Assembly (NCBI GenBank): GCA_027943335.1
Contig: BSBK01002075.1
Coordinates: 5,326,446-5,390,445, forward strand
Direction of reading: 5' to 3'
DNA from: Chamaecyparis obtusa
Lineage: Eukaryota > Streptophyta > Pinopsida > Cupressales > Cupressaceae
Length of the DNA stretch: 64,000 nt
Shown one piece after another: positions 1 to 9,712 of this stretch. Both the position numbers and the translations under genes were made by a program. The notes under the pieces are model-generated. The model had not been told where the DNA came from. It searched no databases and worked only from the letters and a program-made list of their open reading frames with translations. How positions within the stretch are numbered: the first letter of the stretch is position 1; every line of letters begins with the position of its first letter.

Positions 1-41
1 ATGACAACATCTATGTACTCACTTTAGCCAAATTTCCAACA
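1..41 (-). repeat. LTR14 3' LTR (partial, runs off window)
   Basis: On the minus strand it begins TGTTGGAAATTTGG directly after the purine tract at 42-60. Its first bases match the outer edge of the 5' LTR near 15169-15205. Only 41 bp lie inside the window. Confidence 0.7.
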
Positions 42-60
42 ATCTCCCCCTTTGTCATTG
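42..60 (-). promoter_or_regulatory. LTR14 polypurine tract
   Basis: The minus strand reads CAATGACAAAGGGGGAGAT immediately before TGTTGG. This is the plus-strand primer position of a Copia element. Known plant Copia elements commonly have AAAGGGGGAGATTGTTGG here. Confidence 0.75.
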
Positions 61-340
61 GTGGCAACATATGAGAAAATTGGCTAAGTGTACAAGTCAA
101 AATCTCAAAATGTATAACAAAATTCTAGCCATAGTATAGAATATGTATACTATCCTTATAACTCAAAATATACTTTCTAATACAAAACTTCATACAATAC
201 TCCCCCTAAGAGTATCAATCCTCATATACATAACAATTTTTTTCTCTACTACAATCACTACCCCTTTGACAACAATGACAAAATAAAGTAGGGAGGATTA
301 CAAAATTGTAACCCAAAAAAAAAATTATACCTCCATTTAC
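61..340. other. LTR14 3' untranslated region
   Basis: This is AT-rich sequence between the stop of the long ORF and the PPT. It includes a second purine-rich minus-strand block, TTAGGGGGAGTATTG, near 200-215 that resembles a duplicated PPT. No ORF is supported. Confidence 0.6.
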
Positions 341-703
341 TTATTGCAAAGCCAGTAGGCTTGCAACACAATCTGCAAAATTTACTTTCATGGCTTCAAA
401 CTCTTTCTCCCATGACTTTCTGATAGAATCTGCCACATTCAAAAGTGTGCTTAATCCATAAGCTGCTATCTGACAAGCTTGAAGGTTCTCAAAATTAAAT
501 TTCTGAAATGATGTCTTAGCAGTAAAACATTCTTCTAACTATTCCTCAATAATGCTCAACTTCATAGATGTGTGCTCTCTCAGAAGTTCAAATCTTCTCA
601 ATTTCCTATTCTTTTCATCTTGTAATGATCTTATTTCATCATAACACTTCCTAACTTTCTTCTCAACATCACTTACTTTTACATTGGGTCCAGAAAGAAG
701 ATT
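341..703 (-). pseudogene. LTR14 unknown ORF, C-terminal part
   Basis: This is the downstream part of the ~1,000-aa protein of LTR14, cut off by NA-Tat1. Joining 9713 to 703 (dropping one target-site copy) restores the frame with no base lost. About 120 codons follow, rich in charged residues and predicted helical, ending with TAA at 341-343. One in-frame TAG lies at 535-537, after a Glu-Glu pair. I recognise no domain. The C-terminus (SIRKSWEKEFEAMK region) looks like a helical bundle. Confidence 0.65.
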
Positions 704-708
704 ATATT

Positions 709-1697
709 TGTGGACTAGGCTTTTCAGGATACCTGTTTTGAAAGCTTCAAACCAAACAAAGATTTAGATTTTAATCTAGCATGAAATCAATCTGAAATAA
801 AGAAAACTCTAAACTAAGCCACCTCAGATTGAGCTTAAACAGGTGCACCCAAACACTGTTTGATTTTCTCTTGCTTAAGGGGATGTGGGTGTGCTCTCTA
901 AGCACTTGGAGCATATTCTAATGCATACTAAGATGGATTGAGATTCATGAAAACCCCAAAAATGGCACAATATTGGGTAGAACACCCAAAATTGCCCCTA
1001 AGGCCTCAATAACTCAAAAATGCTTTAATGGAGATTAAGCTACATGATGAGTAATCTATGATTGATTTTAGACCAAATGAGATGTGATGATGATGATATG
1101 CTATGAAAAACAATGAAGTAAACTAAGTTAATCCATTATTGCTAAGCTATGATGTGTTAGAAAGCTTGAAGAAAACAAAGAAATCTAACAATTAGGAATG
1201 AATATGCTAGAGCTAGAAGTAAAAGAGCATGATAACAACGCATGAAGATGAAAGACTAAGCTAATGGATTGCTCTTGGAAGAGGGAGCATTTATAGGATT
1301 TCCTAAGGGCTTGGGTTAGGAAGAAAGGTTAGAGTTTGGGGTACGGTTAGGATTTGAGTCAAGAGGATAAGGATGAAGACTTTCTAGAAGAGTTTAGGCT
1401 TTTCTAGGGAATTGGCCAAGTTTTGGGCAAAAAATAAATAAATTATTTATTTTGGGATTTTTGGTCAATTTATTAATTAAATAATTAATAAATAGGGGAA
1501 TAATGTTTAAATAAGATTTAAACATTTTCGGGAAGGGATTTCTTAATTAAATATTTTTAATTAAGATAAAGGGATTTAATGGCATAAAAATTAATTAATT
1601 AATTAATTAAATAATTAATTAATAAATGATGATGTCATCAGGGATTTTTCAGAAAATAAAAATACTTTATTTTCTAAAGGATTTTTAGGTGTCTACA
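709..1697 (-). repeat. NA-Tat1 3' LTR
   Basis: On the minus strand it runs from TGTAGACACCTAAAAATCC to CCTAGTCCACA. It has the same length as the copy at 8724-9712. A TATA-like TATAAATG lies at 1288-1295 (minus), the likely U3/R promoter position. Confidence 0.92.
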
Positions 1698-1711
1698 TTT
1701 TGCCCCTCTTT
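1698..1711 (-). promoter_or_regulatory. NA-Tat1 polypurine tract
   Basis: The minus strand reads AAAGAGGGGCAAAA directly before the 3' LTR, identical to the PPT of the autonomous element at 29433-29446. A short dyad, ATGCC-(6)-GGCAT, lies just upstream in both elements. Confidence 0.85.
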
Positions 1712-4227
1712 GATGCAATGCCGCAAGTGGCATGGCGTCAAAGACAAGAAAATAAGGTGCCCCAAGCTAGAATTTAGAGGAATGAGGGGTTGTGCCCCCT
1801 CGAGAAAACAACGCAAACAGGAAACTTTGTGAAATTTTCTTGAAAGGAAACATGAAGAACGAAGAAAGGAAGAAGGGAGGATAAAGAACCAAGCTTCCAA
1901 GAGCAAAGATGGGTGAATGCAAGATGAGATGAAATGCAGAATGCAACATGCAACTATATGAAAATGCAAGATGCAAGATTAATCGAGATGATGCAAGATG
2001 CAGGGGATTGGGGAAAGCTCCAAGTGAAAATGTGGAGAGCACAACCTAGTTTAATATAGCAATGTTAGAGACCTGCCAAGGATACTGGGATCACGAGGCC
2101 TTGTCACCAGTGTTGCATAGGACTGATGCTAAGAAGACACGCAGGGTTTCCCCAGCATCACACATGATCCCGAGAAGGAGGCATGGTAGAAATGATGCTG
2201 GAGAAACCACAAACACACAACTGACTCACAGGCAGAAGCAAAAGAGCAAAAGACCTTGCCCTAGATGATCCTCATTCGCAGCGCACCATGATATAAAGGA
2301 TCATGGTGACTTTGAGGAGAGAACAACGAGAAGCCATAGAAGATTAACAAGACCCAAAGGACAAAATCCAAGGTCAAAATGATAACTCCAAAAGACAACC
2401 TTTTCCAAGGATATAGATTTGATTTGATTGATGGCGGGAAGATTGGTCTAAACATGTGGAAGGGTACATCGACACAGACCTAGTGTGCTTGGTGGAAGAT
2501 TAGGTCAGACAGGAAGGATACAACTGAGGGGACCTGTGATTAGGCTTAAGTCAGACAAAATAGAAGCATACATCTGTGTGGACCCTATGCTGATGGGGAG
2601 AATGTTGTGTTGCTAATTGGCAAATGATGTGGTTCAAAGATAGTCATGATGATCAAAGATAGTTGACAATTGATATTGCTGAAGTACAAGGCTGGGTAGG
2701 ACAAGATTTCTGATCAAATGCTACTACAGGACTGACAAGGATATGTACAAAAAGACACAAGGATATTTACAATGGCTATGTATAGAAGCTGAGGATTAGG
2801 ATGTACAAAGAACCTGGGGATGAAGCTGAAACTCCAAAGATATGCAAGATGATGCCCTAGTTGGGCTGGAAGGCCAAGATGGACTAGTGATGGATGATGT
2901 GTCCTGAAATGACATGGATTTAAAAAGGACATATCCCAATGATGATGATTGGATTGAGATCAAGGCTTGCTACAAGACTAAGGATGTGATTGGATTGGTT
3001 GGCTTGATCCTGGATGTTGGATAACTGGAGGATATGGATAGTTTTGGAAGATGGCTTGCAATGTTTGGAGATGGATGAATGGCATTGGATTGCATGGGGG
3101 TAGCCTATAGCTAGATACCAATGACAAGGGAAGATACCAAGTGATGGAAAGACAGAGGAAATGCTTAGGATGAGGATGATGGAACTGCTAGGAGATTTGG
3201 ATGGAGGAAGATTTGGATTTGGATGGAAGAATTCTTGAGGACTAGATAGAGGAATGCTTGGGGAGATTGGATGGTGAAAAAATGGATGAAAGATAGTCTC
3301 CAAGGAATATGTCACCAAGGAATAAGGTGCCCCCTGCTTAGGATAGTTCATTCATTCAGAGGCAGTAGGATGGGGTATGATTTGACAAAAGATATGCCGA
3401 TAAGAGGATGAGGAAGGTAGATGGAAGATAGGATGAATGGATTGGATAGAGGATATGTAGCTGAAAAGTGTGATGGATGCCAAGAAGGTGCCCAAAAGCA
3501 TGTATACCTAGTAGTCTTTGTTTTGTCATCAAGATCCAAAGGAGGATGAAGGAAGCAAGAGAGAAATGGGATGGAGGAGATGCTGGATAAGAGGTGATAG
3601 AAGGGAATGGCCCCCAACTGCAGAAAGGAATTGGGGGGGAGGCCTATGCATGACACCTATTTGCCAAGTTTTCATCATGGTACTTGTCCAAGGTGCTTGA
3701 ATTGCCAAGTTTTCACCATAGGACGAATGTTTTTCTCTTTTCTTTTTTTGATACTTTTCTCTTGATTTTTATTTTTTTTCAATTTTTATGGATTTTCTGA
3801 TTTTTTGCTGACTTTGTGCTGATCTTTCACTGATATGTTGATTGATTTCTGACTTGTTGTTGATTCTTTGATTTGGTACTACCTTCTAATTTGATGCTAA
3901 CCTTCTGTTTGATGTTTCACTGATATTCTGATGTTGTTGCTGACTTTTTTCGTTGATCTTCTGATTTGCTTAGATGTTGGTATAGCTTCGCTAGGATGGA
4001 TGGATTTATGCAAAAGTACAGATTGGATGGGGTAGATGGGATATATGGTGGTAGAAAGTGTTTGGATGGAAGGATGGAAAGTGATCATGATAGGGGGATG
4101 TTGTTAGGACCAACATTGGCACATGTTGCAAGGAAGATGGATGAAGTGGATGGGTTTCAGACGATAGAGGTAGATAGGATGGAGGATTTATGCTACGAGA
4201 TTTAGGATCTTTGGGACCCAAAATAGA
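1712..4227 (-). other. NA-Tat1 3' untranslated region
   Basis: This is non-coding sequence downstream of the G-patch ORF. Blocks at 2040-2400 match 28800-29100 of TAT2 in reverse complement. Doubled GAAAACTTGGCAA motifs at 3661-3716 also match TAT2 (28130-28185). The in-frame tail 4006-4227 could extend the ORF by about 73 codons if the TAA at 4228 is a mutation: a SILGP motif found twice in the protein occurs once more there. Confidence 0.7.
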
Positions 4228-6645
4228 TTAAGGAGATGGAGGAGAAGACTGAGTAGCTAGGGGATTAGCAACTTTGGATGCCATCATAGATGTTTCTTTT
4301 AGATGCATTACATCTTTTTTCTTTGGGATCCACATCATTTTTGTTTTAGCTTTGGTGGGCCTTTGTAGCCATTGGTATGCATCAGGTTTTGCTTTTGCTT
4401 TGCTGAGCCTTAGTGGCCATGTAGTAGATTTTTCTTGTGCTTTGCGGGGCCTTTGTGGCCATTGGGATGCATTGGATTGCTTGGTTGGATTTTGCTTTGC
4501 TTGATCATGTTGCTTAGACTGGACATGGCAATCCTTAGATCTTTGTGGATATTTCCCTTTATTCATATTGGATATGGCATCCAAATTGCGGGGAGCATTG
4601 GAGTGAATATGAGGAGATGTGATGGATGGAGGAAATATAGATGGAGAGATGGAAGGAGATTGGTAGATAGGATATGTGGGAATGTGCCTTTGTTGATCAT
4701 GACTAGGGATGTTTGGATTTTGGATAAAAGATTGAGTAGGATAAGATGGGGGATGATATTTTGGGATGTAAGGTCCCAAAATGGATTTGGTATGTAGAGG
4801 ATATGTGCTGGAAGATTTTGGGACATAGGGACCCAAAATGGATTTGGAGGATGAAGGAGGAATGTGATAGGTTGTCCTGGGCTGTAACGATGGAGGAGGA
4901 GGAATAGCATTGTATGCCTTGGAAGATGTGATGGTGGGTTTGGAAGGATGCTTGAATTTAACTTTAGTTGTACCAACATTTCTGGAGGAAGTGCCTTCTT
5001 CTGATGTGTGACCAATGCCACATAACTTTGGATGTTTCTTGTCTTGAATGGGCTCCAAATTTCCTTGTTCACAAGAGCCTAGGCCTTTGCCTTGATAATT
5101 CCATTTCTTGAGCATTTTATCCAAACAAGGATATTTCTGACCTAGGGAATATGATAAACATCCAGTTTCCGGTTCCCTGATGGAAGATATAGAACTTATT
5201 GCTTCTATTTCAAGTGGACTACCTTTGACAAATGTAAGTGATCCAAGAGGATAGAGTGATGGCAGTGGGATAGTTTGGATTGGAAGATCCTCAAGAGGAG
5301 AGGATATGATAGTGGGATTTTGACTGGGATTGGGGGATGGTAATGGATCTTCAGTTGGAGAAACTAGGATGATAGGATCTTGGATTGGAGGAATTGGGAT
5401 TGTAGGATTTTGGATTGGGGGTGATGGAAGCAATAGAACATGTGATGGGGGAAGTGAAAGGATTGGATCTTGATTATCTTCAATGGGTATTTCGACATGC
5501 TTTTGGGAAAGATCTTGACATGATAGGATTTCTATGGATAGAATGCTGGGGGATGCATGGATGGACTCTTCAGATGGCATGGATGGAAGGAGGGGATATT
5601 CTATAGTTGTGATGTCTAGAAGAAGGAAGAACTCTTCAGATGGTATAGATGAGAGGATGGAAGATTTTGTAGTTGTGATGGTAGGAAGAAGGGTGAACTC
5701 ATGGGGCTCACTGGATGTGCTTTGGATAATGCTAGGAGGAGGTGATGTTAGTAGGCATTGGATGGAGACTTCAGATGGAAGGGACTCAATGATGTTAGGA
5801 GATGGAAGAGGATCAATGAGTGGGATGTATGGAAGATTGATAATAGATGGGAGAGATGGATGGGCCTCATCAGTGATGGCTTCACATGAAGGTTTGAGAT
5901 GGCATAGCCCTTCAACTTTAGGAGTGGGATTTGTTATTGGCTTCCTTGTGAAACTCCTTGGAGACTTTCGGATTGGAGGAGGTGAGGGTTTAGAATGTGT
6001 AGAAGATGGGGAGCTGGGATGGTCCTCACATGAAGGGGGGGTGGAAGATTTTGAACTTTCTTGAGGGGATGATGGTGCTGAAGAGGTAGAGGTGATGGAT
6101 CAAGGTATGGGATATGAAGCAGTTTGAAGGATGCACTCTGCTTGTGGGAGGGGATTTTTGGAAATGTGGTTTGGAATAGAAGATGGTGGATTGAGATAGG
6201 ATGGAGGATTGGGGAAAAGGATCAGAAGACTTGGTGTTTGGTTTTGAAAGGGTTTTGGAGGATAAGTGGATGGAGGTTTTAGATAAGGGAAGTAGCGTGA
6301 AGTGTTTTGAGGGGATGGTGGTGATTGGGATATGACCATAGTAGGAGATGGAGGTATGAAGGATGCACATGGAGGATGTGTAGGTTTAAGATAGGGATAA
6401 GTTGTGGATGGATAAGATAATGGATTTGCCTTGCCGAGGACATGAAAGGGAGTGCTAGTGGATAAGTGTGAAGGCATGATAGGATATTTAGGAGGAATAA
6501 TTGGATGTTGGGGGATGTTTGGAGAAAACTTGCTAAGATTTTCAAAATATGTATCATGATCTACAAGGCTTTCATCATCTTTGGGATAGGATGGATTGAG
6601 GGGAGAGACATAATAACCAAATTCATCATAATAGTTTTGAGACAT
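4228..6645 (-). pseudogene. NA-Tat1 ORF: Pro/Ser-rich protein with G-patch-like segment
   Basis: This is one frame of 805 codons starting at the ATG at 6645 (MSQNYYDEFGYYVSP) and broken only by TGA at 6100-6102, a probable CGA-to-TGA change. The N-terminal half is low-complexity Pro/Ser/Thr/Ile sequence. The middle has KWNYQGKGLG followed by EQGNLEPI and a later GIGH. This fits the G-patch pattern (aromatic, GxGLG, QG, PI, GhG), which in known proteins binds RNA or DEAH helicases. SILGPY-x-PK occurs twice after it. The C-terminus is rich in Lys, Gln and Trp with repeats of QWPQRPRKA type. No gag, zinc-knuckle, PR, RT or IN motif is present. The function is unknown; an RNA-binding role in packaging is inference. 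Confidence 0.7.
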
Positions 6646-8702
6646 GTTGACTTGTGGATGAGTTGGATAGGAATGAAGGATGAAGATGGATTGGAAGACT
6701 AAGACTAAGATTGGAATGACTGACAGGATCATACTAGGATTGGATTTGGCTCAATATTGGAAGATGACTGACTCTAGAGGGAGACAGACACGGGGATGGG
6801 GGATGACCGAGATGACTTTGCTAACCTAGGATAGGAGGAAAGGATGACAAGACTGGATTGAATATGATTGGAAGACCATGATTTGAGATTCTGAAAGCTT
6901 TGGACATTTTTTGGATTTTGGTAGGATTTGGACTGACATGGCTTTTCTGAGTATCTTGAACCAAGTTGTAGATCAGTTTGATGTTTTTCCAATGGCAAAG
7001 GATAAATTTCAACAAAGATTTTTAGAAAAGCAATCTCCACAAGGGACAAAGCAACCTTGCGGGATACAAACAAGATAATTGACTCTGATAAGGCTTTGAA
7101 AAGTGTATGTTCCAACAATGTTTTCACGGAGTATTCTACCTAAGGAAGGTGAGTATCAAAATCTCTTGCCCACAACTTGGTACCCCCTAGAAGGGAATAC
7201 AAATGGTGAGTAATCTTGAGGCGACCCAGTAAACCCCTTGGAATCGGTCCTTGCACAAGGATTTTGATACTTTTAGATGTAGATAGGGTAGCCTCTATTT
7301 TATCAGGTTTTTAATAGTTCTGTGGAGTCTCCATACCCGATTATGCTGACCACCTGTGACTCACTTAAGAGCCTAGCCAACAACGCTGGGGGAGGAATAT
7401 TTACCTATCCCCAGACATTTGCATTTGGCACAAAATGCCCGCGGATTAGGAGATATAAGTGAGTACTTTTTGCCTTCACTTTATTTATATACCGGCCAGG
7501 GGGGATACTGGTTTGAGGTTGTTCTCTGAGGAGGAAGCACTTTTCTCCCTGGACAAGCCTCGCTAAAACTAGAACAAGTGAACTTGTCTGAGTCCAAATG
7601 TTCTACGTTGCTTACTTTAACAAGGTTTTTACAGGAAATGTAAAGCTCCTAGATGCACATCAAGCAAGTTTGTTCTTTCCCAAATTGATTTAAGTGTGAT
7701 TTGAACTTTGAATTTGAAGACACAAGTGTTCAGATTTTGAGTTGTTCTTTCTCCAAAAAGTAAGCGATTTGAGAGGTTGCAAGTTCTTTCTTTGATCATT
7801 CAAGATTGAGATTTGCGTGTTGATTTAAGAACTTTGAAGTGATTTTTTTTGATCCTTTAAGGCATTCAAGATTTGATTGTGTGCTTTCTTTTGAATTGAA
7901 AAGGAGGGAACAGAGATGTTTGTTCTTTTAGTGCATTCAAGAGTATGTTTGTTTTTCAAATTGACAATGACTCTTAGGACTTAGCTTCATTCCTTTAGTT
8001 TCATTCAAGATTTGTTTTGACCATTTGCTTTAATTTTTTAGTTCCAAAAAAAGACAAGTTCCTAATTTAGCTTTGATGCATGAAACTTGAAAGGCATTCA
8101 AGATTTTACATAAAATGAAGTTAGTTTCTTTAATCAACAAAGCCTTCAGGATTGATTTTAAATGTTTTTTTGTACCTGCAAAAAGTAACAAGAGTTAGAA
8201 TCTACAAGGAAAAAACTAAATTAAAATACTTAAAAAACACCATTTTACCACTCATTGGAATGATTGCGCAGGAACAGTGAACAAATGCACAAGGAATCTG
8301 AACATATGCGCAGTAACAGGAAATCCAAATTTTGCACATAGGCGCAGTAACAAAGAATGTATGTGCAACTACACCTGTTCTGCCAAAATGCTCTCAAAAT
8401 GCAAGTTTTTTACAAAATACATATGCGCAGCTCTATTTGACATATGCACAACAAATCTTAACAAATGCGCAACAAATCATGACAAATGCGCAGCAAATCA
8501 GGACAAATGCGCAATTTAACTTATAAATGCACAGTTTTAAAGGATAAATGCGCAACTTTACAAATTTTTGTGCAAAAGTGCAGTTGTAGAAAAAAAATGT
8601 GCAATTTGGATCGAGAATAAATGTTACAACTCAGATTTTTGAGAAGAAGATAAGAAAAATGGCCAAGAAAAGTCAATTTCAGAGTAGTTGATCAGGACAG
8701 GG
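6646..8702 (-). other. NA-Tat1 5' leader
   Basis: This is a ~2-kb untranslated leader. The stretch 6960-7560 is shared with the TAT2 leader (18050-18680) and, more weakly, with TAT3 (57590-58330). A small ORF at 6774-7127 encodes MKTLLEHTLFKALSES..SRKVALSLVEIA and has a counterpart in TAT2. The rest is AT-rich, then becomes a tandem array next to the PBS. Confidence 0.7.
8268..8600 (-). repeat. ~21-bp tandem array after the PBS (NA-Tat1)
   Basis: Units such as TGCGCAACAAATCATGACAA recur about every 21 bp, each with a TGCGCA or TGCACA core. The array sits within about 450 bp of the PBS. TAT2 and TAT3 have arrays of similar period but different sequence at the same place. Confidence 0.8.
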
Positions 8703-8720
8703 GTCCCACCGGGCGTACCA
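8703..8720 (-). promoter_or_regulatory. NA-Tat1 primer binding site
   Basis: The minus strand reads TGGTACGCCCGGTGGGAC three bases after the 5' LTR. TAT2 (16910-16927) and TAT3 (59390-59407) have near-identical sites at the same offset, so it is the probable tRNA primer site. I do not assign the tRNA. Confidence 0.75.
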
Positions 8721-8723
8721 GAA

Positions 8724-9712
8724 TGTGGACTAGGCTTTTGAGGATACCTGTTTTGAAAGCTTCAAACCAAACAAAGATTTAGATTTTAATCTAGCATGAA
8801 ATCAATCTAAAACAAAGAAAACTCTAAACTAAGCCACCTCAAATTGAGCTTAAACAGGTGCACCCAAGCACTGTTTGATTTGCTCTTGCTTAAGGGGATG
8901 TGGGTGTGCTCTCTAAGCACTTGGAGCATATTCTAATGCATACTAAGATGGATTGAGATTCATGAAAACCCCAAAAATGGCACAATATTGGGTAGAACAC
9001 CCAAAATTGCCCCAAAGGCCTCAAGAACTCAAAAATGCTTTAATGGAGATTAAGCTACATGATGAGTAATCTATGATTGATTTTAGACCAAATGAGATGT
9101 GATGATGATGATATGCTATGAAAAAAAATGAAGTAAACTAAGTTAATCCATTATTGCTAAGCTATGATGTGTTAGAAAGCTTGAAGAAAACAAAGAAATC
9201 TAAAAATTAGGAATGATTATGCTAGAGCTAGAAGTAAAAGAGCATGATAACAATGCATGAAGATGAAAGACTAAGCTAATGGATTGCTCTTGGAAGAGGG
9301 AGCATTTATAGGATTTCCTAAGGGCTTGGGTTAGGAAGAAAGGTTAGAGTTTGGGGTAAGGTTAGGGTTTGAGTCAAGAGGATAAGGATGAAGACTTTCT
9401 AGAAGAGTCTAGGCTTTTCTAGGGAATTGGCCAAGTTTTGGGCAAAAAATAAATAAATAATTTATTTTGGGATTTTTGGTCAATTTATTAATTAAATAAT
9501 TAATAAATAGGGGAATAATGTTTAAATAAGATTTAAACATTTTCGGGAAGGGATTTCTTAATTAAATATTTTTAATTAAGATAAAGGGATTTAATGGCAT
9601 AAAAATTAATTAATTAATTAAATAAATAATTAATTAATAAATGATGATGTCATCAGGGATTTTTTAGAAAATAAAAATACTTTATTTTCTAAAGGATGTT
9701 TAGGTGTCTACA
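8724..9712 (-). repeat. NA-Tat1 5' LTR
   Basis: This is the 989-bp partner of 709-1697. It is followed on the minus strand by the PBS at 8703-8720. Flanking bases at 9713-9717 (agatt) are the target-site copy; the other copy, 704-708 (atatt), differs at one base. Confidence 0.92.

Larger units (their letters stand above)
709..9712 (-). mobile_element. NA-Tat1: non-autonomous Ty3/gypsy Tat-related LTR element
   Basis: Two 989-bp direct repeats bound a 7-kb interior carrying a PBS, PPT, leader array and a single long ORF. The target site is AATCT on one side and AATAT on the other (minus strand), a 5-bp duplication with one change. The interior has no gag domain, zinc knuckle, protease, RT, RNase H or integrase. 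The termini TGTAGACACC, PBS region, leader blocks (6960-7560), 3' UTR (2020-2400) and PPT match the autonomous element at 15377-30960. By eye the two LTRs differ at about 20 of 989 positions. Confidence 0.9.

Noticed and set aside
1685..3656. Several minus-strand ORFs of 64-143 codons in the NA-Tat1 3' region
   Set aside because: They are low-complexity (Ser/Pro/His/Ile) readings of GGAT-rich DNA in several frames, with no agreement with TAT2.
4274..6064. Plus-strand ORFs of 63-176 codons
   Set aside because: They are shadows of the NA-Tat1 minus-strand ORF; composition follows the complementary codons.
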